Positions 16,133-24,167 of a stretch of 64,000 nt of DNA are shown piece after piece. The notes beneath the pieces are model-generated. The model had not been told where the DNA came from and made no database searches. It saw only the letters and a program-made list of their open reading frames with translations. The DNA lies in assembly GCA_963820185.1 (NCBI GenBank), contig CAWFYV010000007.1:186001-250000 (forward strand), read 5' to 3'. This DNA comes from Aquilonibacter sp963820185. GTDB taxonomy: Bacteria > Vulcanimicrobiota > Vulcanimicrobiia > Vulcanimicrobiales > Vulcanimicrobiaceae. The translations under genes were made by a program, and so were the position numbers. Positions within the stretch are counted from its first letter, which is position 1. Every line of letters begins with the position of its first letter.

Positions 16133-17530
16133 ATGCTCGATCACGATACTTTTACGTCTCTGCTCGAACGAGCGCTCCGCTTCGGGGGCGACTACGCCGA
16201 CATCTTTTGCGAGCGACGGCGCTCGTACGCGTTTCGTCTGCAGGACGGGCAGATTCACGACGGCGCGACCTCGGTCGTGCAGGGCGTAGGCATACGGGTC
16301 GTGACCGGAGAGTCGGCGGGCTACGCCTATTCGGACGATCTTTCACTCGAAGCACTGTTGCGAGCGGCCGAGGCGGCATCGTTGATCGCGCGCAACGCGC
16401 CGGCCCGGGCATTTGGCCGCATCGACCTTCGGCCTGAGGTCGTGCCAGCGCTCTACGATCAAACGCGTATCGATCACGCTCCAGCTGCGCGTTACGTCGA
16501 TCTGCTCGAGCGCGCCGACCGCACCGCGCGAGCGTTCGATTCCCGTATTATCGCCGTCAATGCGAACCTCACCGACGAGCTCCAAGATGTGTGGATCGCG
16601 ACCAGCGATGAACGATTCGTCCACGATCATCGGCCGATGATCACGTTGGGCGTGCATGCGGTTGCGAGCGCGCGCGGCGAGCGCGGCTCAGGCTATGCCG
16701 GTGACGGCGGTCGCACGTCGATCGCGTACTTCGACGAGCATCAACCCGAGGTGCTGGCTGCTGATGCGGCACGCATCGCAGCGACGAATCTCGACGCTGA
16801 GCCGGCACCGGCGGGTGAAATGGAGATCGTGGTCGGCGCGGGCGGCGGCGGCGTGCTTTTGCACGAGGCGGTTGGTCATGGACTCGAGAGCGACTTCAAT
16901 CGGCGCGGTACCTCGCTCTATAGCGATCGCGTCGGCGAGCGGGTGGCAAGCGAACTTGTAACGATCTACGACGACGGCAATCTCCCCGAAGAGCGCGGCA
17001 GCGTCACCGTCGACGATGAGGGCGTTCCGGGGCAGCACAAGGTGCTGGTCGAGCGAGGCGTGCTCCGCGGGTACATGCAAGACACGCTCAACGCTCGATT
17101 GATGGGCGTCGCGCCAACGGGCAGTGGACGTCGTCAATCCTATCGCTTCTTGCCGCAGCCGCGTATGTGCAATACGTACATGCCTGCCGGCGACTCTACT
17201 CCGGATGAAATTATCGCCTCGACGAAGCGCGGGCTCTATGCCAAAGCCTTCGCGGGAGGGCAAGTCGAGATTAGCAAAGGCGACTTCGTGTTCATGGTCG
17301 CTGAAGGCTATCTGATCGAGAACGGCAAGGTGACCGCGCCGGTCAAGAATGCAACGATCGTCGGCAACGGGCCCGACGCGATGACCAAGGTGGTTGCCGT
17401 GGGCAACGACGCGCGACTCGCACGGCGCCACTATACGTGCGGGAAGGGCGGACAGCACGTGCCGGTCGGCGTTGGCATGCCGACCGTGAAAATTTCCTCC
17501 ATCACGGTTGGAGGCACCGCCGATGAGTAG
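16133..17530 (+). CDS. tldD: Metalloprotease TldD
   Basis: A 465-residue catalytic subunit of the TldD/TldE heterodimeric protease. The metal site HEAVGHGLE (HExxxH) lies near residue 244, and NTYMPAGDSTPDEIIAS follows near 344. The C-terminal beta strands (GYLIENGKVTAPVKNATIVGNG) match the family. TldD/TldE degrades unfolded peptides and processes some ribosomal peptides and gyrase poisons. The next gene, its partner TldE, overlaps its stop. No peptide-natural-product precursor is visible nearby, so a general proteolytic role is more likely. Confidence 0.95.
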   Translation: MLDHDTFTSLLERALRFGGDYADIFCERRRSYAFRLQDGQIHDGATSVVQGVGIRVVTGESAGYAYSDDLSLEALLRAAEAASLIARNAPARAFGRIDLRPEVVPALYDQTRIDHAPAARYVDLLERADRTARAFDSRIIAVNANLTDELQDVWIATSDERFVHDHRPMITLGVHAVASARGERGSGYAGDGGRTSIAYFDEHQPEVLAADAARIAATNLDAEPAPAGEMEIVVGAGGGGVLLHEAVGHGLESDFNRRGTSLYSDRVGERVASELVTIYDDGNLPEERGSVTVDDEGVPGQHKVLVERGVLRGYMQDTLNARLMGVAPTGSGRRQSYRFLPQPRMCNTYMPAGDSTPDEIIASTKRGLYAKAFAGGQVEISKGDFVFMVAEGYLIENGKVTAPVKNATIVGNGPDAMTKVVAVGNDARLARRHYTCGKGGQHVPVGVGMPTVKISSITVGGTADE

Positions 17531-18863
17531 CGTCTCTATGGATGATGCGCTCGAGATCGCCGCACACGCCGTCGATCTCGCGCTCGAGCTCGGCGCGCAG
17601 AGTGCGGAGGCATCGCTCTCGGTAACGCGGCGCTTTCACGCCGAAGCGCGCGACGCAACGATAAGTAAACTCGAACGCTCGACCGGTTCGGGATTGCATC
17701 TGCGCCTGTGGAGCGATCGCCGTCGTGCCGGCGTCACGAGCACCGCCTTGGATCGCGATGCGCTGCGCGCCGCGATTGTGCGCGGTCTCGACCAACTGCA
17801 ATACGTTGCCCAAGATCCATACGCCGGTTTACCGGACGAGTGCGGCGCCTACGCGGGCGACCTTGCGCTGGTTGATGCCACGATCCCACTGCGTGATGAT
17901 GCGGAGAAAGTTGCCGATGCGCTCGCGCTCGAGCAGGCGATTCGCGCCGCGGATCGGCGCATTGTGAACTCCAGCGGATCACACTATGGGGATGCCTCGA
18001 GCACGATCGCGCTCGCGAACTCGAGTGGTTTTCGCGGCATCTACGCGACGACCAGCGCGTCGCGTTCGACCACGCCGCTTGCGCAAGAGCACGGCGCGAA
18101 GCGGACCGGGCACTACGGCACCGCGGGGCGCTTCATGCGCGATCTCGAGGAGAATTCAGTGGTAGCGGCGGTCGCCGCGCGACGCGCAGTTGAGATGTTT
18201 GGAGCGCGCAAACCGCCGACGATGCACACGGCGGTGATTTTTGAGCGCGACGTCGCTGCGGCCGTGCTGGGCGATATCTCTGCGGCCGCGGCTGCATCGC
18301 ACGTTGCGGTCGGCAACTCGTGGCTTGCCGAGCGGATCGGCGAGCGCATGGGAAGCGAACTCGTGACGATCGTCGACGACGGAACGATGCCCGGCCGCTT
18401 GGGCAGCTCACCGTTCGACGGCGAAGGGGTGCCGACGCGTCGCACAGCGGTCTTTGAATCCGGTGTTCTGCGCTCGTTCCTTTACGATAGCTACTATGCA
18501 CGCAAACTGGGTGCGCGGACCACAGGTAATTCGACGGGTGGAGGCATCGGCGCCAACAACTTCTACTTGGAGCCGGGCTCCGGAACGCTGGACGAGCTGA
18601 TCGCAGCCACGCCCCGCGGCGTGCTGGTGCTCGATACGATCGGATTTGCGACCGAGCACGCTACCGGTGCATACAGCCGGGGAGCGCGCGGGTTCATGAT
18701 CGAAAACGGCGAGCTAGCATACCCCATCGACGAGTTTACCGTGGCCGGGAACTTCCCCGACATGCTGGCGGCGATCGATGCGGTGGCGAGCGATCTGCGC
18801 TTCGACGGCTCGACGGTCTCTCCGTCGTTCCGTGTCGGGGCGATGACTATCAGCGGGAATTGA
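17523..18863 (+). CDS. pmbA: TldE/PmbA-family protease subunit
   Basis: The 446-residue non-catalytic partner of TldD. It shares the fold (RFHAEARDATISKLERSTGS near the N-terminus, GFMIENGELAYPIDEFTVAGN near the C-terminus) but has no HExxxH site, as expected for TldE. The start ATG at 17523 overlaps the end of tldD by 8 bases; an in-frame ATG at 17508 would lengthen it by five residues. The complex acts in the cytoplasm. Confidence 0.93.
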   Translation: MSSVSMDDALEIAAHAVDLALELGAQSAEASLSVTRRFHAEARDATISKLERSTGSGLHLRLWSDRRRAGVTSTALDRDALRAAIVRGLDQLQYVAQDPYAGLPDECGAYAGDLALVDATIPLRDDAEKVADALALEQAIRAADRRIVNSSGSHYGDASSTIALANSSGFRGIYATTSASRSTTPLAQEHGAKRTGHYGTAGRFMRDLEENSVVAAVAARRAVEMFGARKPPTMHTAVIFERDVAAAVLGDISAAAAASHVAVGNSWLAERIGERMGSELVTIVDDGTMPGRLGSSPFDGEGVPTRRTAVFESGVLRSFLYDSYYARKLGARTTGNSTGGGIGANNFYLEPGSGTLDELIAATPRGVLVLDTIGFATEHATGAYSRGARGFMIENGELAYPIDEFTVAGNFPDMLAAIDAVASDLRFDGSTVSPSFRVGAMTISGN

Positions 18864-18868
18864 GGGAG

Positions 18869-20311
18869 ATGCCACAGGTACCGATTAGTTTTACGCTGAT
18901 CATGCGCATCGAGATGCCGAACGAAAACGGCGCGTTCGGTATGCTTGCGAATGCTATCGGCGACGCGGGCGGGCAGATCGCCGCGGTTGACATGCGTTCG
19001 GTTACGGGCTCGAAAGTCGTGCGCGACGTCACGATCAACGTCAGCTCGGAAGTGATCGGGAACGAAGTGCAGCGTGCGGTCGAATCGCTCGACGGTGTGC
19101 GCGTGGTCTCCGTCTCCGATTCGACGTTCCTCGCACACCTCGGCGGCAAGATTCGCGTGGAAGCGAAGTTGCCGGTAAAGACGCGCAACGATCTTTCGCT
19201 CGTCTATACCCCGGGCGTCGCGCGCGTGTCGATGGCAATCGCTGCTGATCCGAGCAAGGCGTTCCAGCTCTCGATCAAGCGCAACACCGTTGCGGTCGTC
19301 ACTGACGGGACTGCGGTGCTTGGTCTCGGCGACATCGGTCCACTCGGCGCATTGCCTGTCATGGAAGGCAAAGCGGCGCTCTTCAAACAGTTTGCCGGCA
19401 TCGATGCGTTTCCGATTTGTCTCGATACGAAGGACGTCGATGAGATCGTCGAGACCGTCGTGCGTATCGCGCCGGTCTTTGGCGGCATCAATCTCGAGGA
19501 CATTTCGGCACCGCGCTGCTTCGAGGTGGAGCAGCGGCTCATCGAGCGGCTCGATATCCCGGTCATGCACGACGATCAGCATGGTACCGCGGTGGTGATC
19601 CTTGCCGCCTTGATCAATGCCGCGAAGGTCGTTGGCAAGAATCTCTCCGATCTCCAAATCGTGGTCTCGGGTAGCGGCGCGGCCGGCACCGCAACGATCA
19701 AGATGTTGCTCGAAGCCGGCGTGCGCGACGTGATTCCGGTCGATCGCAATGGTGCGATCAATCGCGAAGAGCGATACGACAACGCGCATTGGCGCTGGCT
19801 TGCCGAGCACACGAATCGTGAGAATCGCCGCGGTTCGCTCGGCGACGTCTTGCGCAATGCCGACGTCTTCATCGGTGTCTCGGCGCCGGGCATCTTGAGG
19901 CCCGAGGATATTGAAGGGATGGCGCGCGACCCGATCATCTTCGCGATGGCAAATCCAACGCCCGAAGTCATGCCCGACGTCGCAGCCCCCGTGGCGGCGG
20001 TCGTGGCAACGGGGCGTTCGGACTTCCCCAATCAAGTGAACAACCTGCTCGCTTTTCCCGGGATCTTTCGCGGGGCGCTCGACGTGCGCGCCCGCCGCAT
20101 TACCGACAAGATGAAGATCGCCGCCGCCTACGCGATTGCGTCGATCGTGACCGACGAGGAGCGTAGCGCCGAATACATCATTCCGAGCGTTTTCGACCCC
20201 CGGGTGGTCGACGCCGTCGCCAAGGCGGTGGCTTCCTCTGCGGTCGACGAAGGCGTCGCCCGGCGTACGCTGGTAAAGTCTGAGGAAGAAGAAATCGATT
20301 CTAAGGTATAA
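18869..20311 (+). CDS. NAD(P)-dependent malic enzyme with N-terminal ACT domain
   Basis: Catalyses oxidative decarboxylation of malate to pyruvate. Residues about 10-80 form an ACT-type ligand-binding domain (LIMRIEMPNENGAFGMLANA). The malic core follows: SLVYTPGVARV, TDGTAVLGLGDIGPLGALPV, metal-site region INLEDISAPRCFEVEQRL, HDDQHGTA and Rossmann motif VSGSGAAGTA. The ACT domain suggests allosteric control by an amino acid or other small effector, which would fit the catabolic neighbourhood. The start is uncertain: ATG 18869 (CGGGAA about 10 bases upstream) or TTG 18860 overlapping the pmbA stop. Confidence 0.9.
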   Translation: MPQVPISFTLIMRIEMPNENGAFGMLANAIGDAGGQIAAVDMRSVTGSKVVRDVTINVSSEVIGNEVQRAVESLDGVRVVSVSDSTFLAHLGGKIRVEAKLPVKTRNDLSLVYTPGVARVSMAIAADPSKAFQLSIKRNTVAVVTDGTAVLGLGDIGPLGALPVMEGKAALFKQFAGIDAFPICLDTKDVDEIVETVVRIAPVFGGINLEDISAPRCFEVEQRLIERLDIPVMHDDQHGTAVVILAALINAAKVVGKNLSDLQIVVSGSGAAGTATIKMLLEAGVRDVIPVDRNGAINREERYDNAHWRWLAEHTNRENRRGSLGDVLRNADVFIGVSAPGILRPEDIEGMARDPIIFAMANPTPEVMPDVAAPVAAVVATGRSDFPNQVNNLLAFPGIFRGALDVRARRITDKMKIAAAYAIASIVTDEERSAEYIIPSVFDPRVVDAVAKAVASSAVDEGVARRTLVKSEEEEIDSKV

Positions 20312-20341
20312 GAGTCTGGATTCGAGCTTAAGGAGGCGCTG

Positions 20342-21034
20342 GTGGCCCTAGCCAAGATGTTGGTAATCGAGGACGACGAGGACGTCGCTCGCCTAGAGCA
20401 GACGGTGCTCGAGCGCGCCGGTTACGAGGTCAAAGTGACGTCGAGCGGGGCCGAGGGGCTCGAGCTCGCCGACACGTACAAACCCGACGTCGTCGTGCTC
20501 GATGTCGGGCTACCCGACATCTCGGGCCTCGACGTGTGCACCTCGCTCTCAAACTCCAACAATGCCTTTATCCTGATGGTCAGCGGCCATTCGCGCGAAC
20601 AGGACATCCTTCTGGGTTTAGGCCTGGGAGCCGACGACTACATTACCAAACCGTTCTCCGGCAACGAATTGGTGGCGCGTATTGCATCGTTCTTGCGCCG
20701 CCGCGAGAAGTTCACGCAGAAGAAAGAGGGCAGCAACGTGCTCGCGCTCGGTAGCGCGCAACTCGACCGCGACTTTCATACGCTGCTGAACAACACGACC
20801 AACGTCTCGCTAACGGCGCTCGAATTTCGTCTGTTGTGGTTTCTCGGTGAGGCCGAAGGGCGGCTTCTGACGCGAGCGCAGATTCTCGAGCACGTGTGGA
20901 ACGATACCTCCGGCGTGCCAACGCGTGTCGTCGACGTGCACGTCGCGGCATTGCGCAAAAAGCTGCTCGAGGTCGACGCCCCGCTCGAAATCTCGAGCGT
21001 GCGGGGCATCGGCTATCGTCTCGACAAACGTTGA
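20342..21034 (+). CDS. OmpR/PhoB-type response regulator
   Basis: A 230-residue two-domain regulator. The receiver domain has acidic pocket EDDED near residues 10-14, phospho-acceptor Asp54 in VVLDVGLPD, and the conserved Lys in DDYITKPF. The winged-helix domain has LTALEFRLLWFL and the recognition region TRVVDVHVAALRKKL. The GTG at 20342 has a strong Shine-Dalgarno AAGGAGG 6 bases upstream. No histidine kinase gene lies nearby, so the partner is elsewhere. A GntR/MocR regulator gene follows with overlap. Confidence 0.93.
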   Translation: MALAKMLVIEDDEDVARLEQTVLERAGYEVKVTSSGAEGLELADTYKPDVVVLDVGLPDISGLDVCTSLSNSNNAFILMVSGHSREQDILLGLGLGADDYITKPFSGNELVARIASFLRRREKFTQKKEGSNVLALGSAQLDRDFHTLLNNTTNVSLTALEFRLLWFLGEAEGRLLTRAQILEHVWNDTSGVPTRVVDVHVAALRKKLLEVDAPLEISSVRGIGYRLDKR

Positions 21035-22475
21035 CCTTCGTCTCGATAACAGAGACGGGCGTCCGCTCTACGTTCAACTAGCCGATCAGCTCGCGCAGGC
21101 GATCGAGTCCGGTGCGCTTGCGTCGGGCGCGCGTCTACCCGCGATGCGCGACCTCGCGCGCGAGCTTGGATGCGCGCTCGTCACCGTATCACAAGCCTAC
21201 GAATTGCTCGCGGCGCGCGGCCGTGTGATTTCGCGCGTGGGGAAGGGTACATTTGTCGCTCCACCACCCGAAGCGCCATCACCGTTTGCGCGGCGTTGGG
21301 AGCCCGACGTTTCACGCTTTGCGCGTGCTCAGCGATTGGACGGCGTGATCGAGCAACTCACGCGCGCGACGCATCCGGGCGCGATCTCGCTTGCCGCGGG
21401 ACACCCGGCCCCCGAGACTTTTCCGTTGCAAGACTTCGGCCGGGCGGTACATCGGACGTTGCTGGACGACCCACCCGAGGCGATGCAATACCGCTCCTCG
21501 ACCGGTGATCCCGATCTTTGTGAAACGCTTGCCGACCTTTTGCGCGCGCGCGGCGTGCGCGCCGCAGCGAACGACATGATAGTGTGCAGCGGCGCGCAAC
21601 AAGCGGCGGATCTCGTTGCCACGGTCCTGCTCGACGATCGTAGCGTGGTGGCAAGCGAAAGCCCAACCTACTCTGGGACGCTGGGCGTCTTTGACGCACG
21701 TGGCGTGACCTACGTCGAGGTACGCAGCGACGGCGACGGCGTGCGCGTCGATGACGTGGAGCGGGTCTTCTCCGAGTATCGTCCGCGGTTGTTCTACGTC
21801 AATCCGATTGCGCAAAACCCGACGGGCGTCGTCCTTCCTGCGCGTCGCGCAAAACAGATCGTTGCGCTGGCGCGCCGCTACGACGTGATGGTGCTCGAGG
21901 ATCAGACCGGCTGGCAGCTCACATACGACGCTGCTGCGCCGCAGCCGCTTGCGGCATTCGATACCGACGGTCGCGTCATTGTGATGGAGAGTCTGTCCAA
22001 ATCGATCTTCCCGGCGCTCCGCATCGGATATCTCTATGCGCGTGGCGCTATCGCCGAAGCGCTCGAGGTCGCGAAGGTGCGTGCCGACGTGTTTACCTCG
22101 ACCCTCACGCAGCGGGCGCTGTGGCGCTTCATGAACGCACCTGCGTATGCGCGCCACTTGCGCAGTTCGCGCGCGCTCTACCGCGAACGCCGCGATGCGT
22201 TCGTCGATGCACTTGCGAGCTTCGTGCCGTGGGCACAGGTGCGGCCGCCGGCCGCGGGCGTCAACGTGTGGCTCGCGCTGCCGTCGCGCATTTCCACGCA
22301 AGCCGCCTTTGACGCGTGTGCGCGCGAAGGCGTGCTGGTGATGCCGGCTGAGCCGTTCTATCCCACGCGCTCCGGACCGCCCGCATTGCGCCTCTCGTTC
22401 GGGGACATCGATGCGGCGACGGCGCGCGAGGGCGCGCGGCGTATCGGTCAGGCGCTGGGCGAATTCAAGAACTGA
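20925..22475 (+). CDS. MocR-family GntR regulator with aminotransferase-like domain
   Basis: A winged-helix GntR domain (PLYVQLADQLAQAIESGAL, then ARLPAMRDLARELGCALVTV) is fused to a fold-type I aminotransferase domain with the PLP lysine in SLSKSIFPALRIGY. MocR proteins use PLP or amino-acid ligands to control vitamin B6, amino-acid or osmolyte genes. Recognisable protein begins at about 21033 (DLRLDNRDGRPLYV) but no ATG, GTG or TTG lies in frame there. The nearest in-frame start is the GTG at 20925, deep inside the response-regulator gene; the next ATG (21142) would cut the HTH. The true N-terminus is unresolved. Confidence 0.85.
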   Translation: MSSTCTSRHCAKSCSRSTPRSKSRACGASAIVSTNVDLRLDNRDGRPLYVQLADQLAQAIESGALASGARLPAMRDLARELGCALVTVSQAYELLAARGRVISRVGKGTFVAPPPEAPSPFARRWEPDVSRFARAQRLDGVIEQLTRATHPGAISLAAGHPAPETFPLQDFGRAVHRTLLDDPPEAMQYRSSTGDPDLCETLADLLRARGVRAAANDMIVCSGAQQAADLVATVLLDDRSVVASESPTYSGTLGVFDARGVTYVEVRSDGDGVRVDDVERVFSEYRPRLFYVNPIAQNPTGVVLPARRAKQIVALARRYDVMVLEDQTGWQLTYDAAAPQPLAAFDTDGRVIVMESLSKSIFPALRIGYLYARGAIAEALEVAKVRADVFTSTLTQRALWRFMNAPAYARHLRSSRALYRERRDAFVDALASFVPWAQVRPPAAGVNVWLALPSRISTQAAFDACAREGVLVMPAEPFYPTRSGPPALRLSFGDIDAATAREGARRIGQALGEFKN

Positions 22476-23044
22476 TAGTTTGTGTACGTTTCCCGCACGT
22501 GCACCTGCAGCCAGAACATGAGGCCCGAACCGCTTACATCAACTTTCATCGACGCGGGCATCACGTGCCCGTCGAAATCGGCGAACGTTTGGTCCATCGT
22601 GAGGGTGACGTCGTTCCGGTTCTTGCCCACGACGGTACCGTTGACGTCGAGCGGACGCAGCGTTCCGGGCTGCGCATAGAGTGTCGTAAACGGATGATCG
22701 TGATCGCCGGGATGCTTGTCGGGACATGTGGCCGCGAGCGCAAAGGCTATCGCGGGCGTGCCCGCGACCGTCGTCGCCGCTTCGCCGGTCGCGCGGTAGC
22801 ACCCCGGGTCGAAAAGCGGCCGGCTCACCGGATTCATGTTCTGGACCTCGTCATTTGTCGCCACATTCACATGCATGTGCCCGGAGATTACCTTGCCGTC
22901 CTCCACGCGCATGACGATGCGTTCGCGGCTGGCCGAGGCCCCGAGCCCGTTGACCGTGTCTTGCACCACGTATGCGACGTACGGGGTCAGGTGCGCCTTT
23001 GAGATCTGCTCGAGGACCCGAGCATAATCTGAATCGACGTTCAT
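22448..23044 (-). CDS. Hypothetical protein, possibly LolA-like fold
   Basis: A 198-residue protein with no clear signal peptide at this start (MNVDSDYARVLEQIS). It has alternating hydrophobic beta-strand patterns (RERIVMRVEDGKVISGHM, DVTLTMDQTFADFDG, YTNYQFL) that loosely recall periplasmic lipoprotein-sorting folds. I do not recognise the family with confidence. It starts 4 bases after the end of the frameshifted glycosyltransferase frame, so both may be one transcript. Its 3' end overlaps the convergent MocR gene by 28 bases. Confidence 0.55.
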   Translation of the reverse strand: MNVDSDYARVLEQISKAHLTPYVAYVVQDTVNGLGASASRERIVMRVEDGKVISGHMHVNVATNDEVQNMNPVSRPLFDPGCYRATGEAATTVAGTPAIAFALAATCPDKHPGDHDHPFTTLYAQPGTLRPLDVNGTVVGKNRNDVTLTMDQTFADFDGHVMPASMKVDVSGSGLMFWLQVHVRETYTNYQFLNSPSA

Positions 23045-23048
23045 GTAC

Positions 23049-24106
23049 CTAGTTACGCCCGAGCCAGCTCCCGTGTTTCAGGCTACGCGACCAGTGAAAG
23101 CGCGCGAACTGCACGGTATCGTATGCGAGCAATGCGAGCGACGCGAGCACGGCCACCCCGCCGGCCACGGGCACACGCTGCAGAGCGCGCGCGAGCGCGA
23201 TGAGCACGGGGATCGTGGCGTAGGCGTAGCGATCGGCGGAAATGGGTTCGCCCGCGAACAAAATAATCGCGATGGTGAGCAATCCGTACACGCTTAGCAG
23301 CAGCCCAAGGGACTTGCGTTGAACGACAATCGCGATTGCAGCGACCGGAACCAACGCGACGAGCAGGATGCTTCTCCACAAGCCGATGATCGAGGCGTGC
23401 AGACGCGATACCACGCTGCGATATCGACGCCGGCCGTGCGCCAGGCATGCTCGCCATGAGCAAACGCGAGCGGATCGCCGAAGCGTAGCCAACAGAAAAG
23501 CGCAAAGAGTCCCACGCCGCTAAATGCGAGCGCGGCACTCGCAATACCGCGCGCGCCGCGCCGCCGTACGATTGCGTCAACAACGAGCGCGGCGGCCAGA
23601 GCGATACCGAGCGCGCTGGTTGCGCTTGCCGCAGCACCCGCGAGTCCACCCGCCAGACGTTGATCGCGCAGCGTCCACCAGAGCGCAAGCGCGCTGAAAA
23701 AGAGAAATGTACCTTCGTGGTAGGCGACGCTCGCAAACAACGAAGTTGGAACGGCGCATGCAACAGCCACGGTCCAACACGCCGTCGCATCGTTCCAGCG
23801 GGCGCGGACGAGCTTGTAAAGTACGATGAGCGCGGCGAGAAAGGCGATGTTGCTGACAATGGTTCCCGCGAGGGGCCACGTGATTCCGGCGCGCAGCAAC
23901 AACGACGCGAGCATCGGATACAGTGGGAAGAATGCCGCATCCCGCTGTGTGTATCGCGTAGCGAACGCATAACCGTGTTGCGCGATAGACCCGTACCACG
24001 CGCCATCCCAGTTTCCCGTGCTCGCCATCGGATGCGGCGACGCGATCATGAACGCGACCGCGACAATGGCTCGGCTAACGAGCCAGGCAAGCAAGACAAA
24101 CCGCAT
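23049..24106 (-). pseudogene. Membrane glycosyltransferase (PIG-V/mannosyltransferase-like), frameshifted
   Basis: Begins at ATG 24106 (AGGAACC just upstream) with MRFVLLAWLVSRAIVAVAF, then WDGAWYGSIAQHGY and ALFPLYPML-like motifs (here FFPLYPML) of GT-C mannosyltransferases, with many membrane helices. The first frame reads to about AGVDIAAWYR near 23410. Membrane-protein sequence (RLHASIIGLWRSILLVALVP and onward) then continues in another frame down to 23049. One base appears lost near 23405-23415. The second half ends in a normal stop. It is either a broken gene or an assembly error; the joined protein would be about 350 residues. Confidence 0.7.
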
Positions 24107-24167
24107 GGTTCCTGGGTCTTCGCGCAGACTGCAGGTTCCCCGCGTCACGCATCCGTAGCCTAAGCGG

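Noticed and set aside
18563..20035. 490-codon minus-strand frame opposite pmbA and malic enzyme
   Set aside because: It crosses two conserved genes on the other strand and consists of charged, low-complexity sequence. Antisense shadow.
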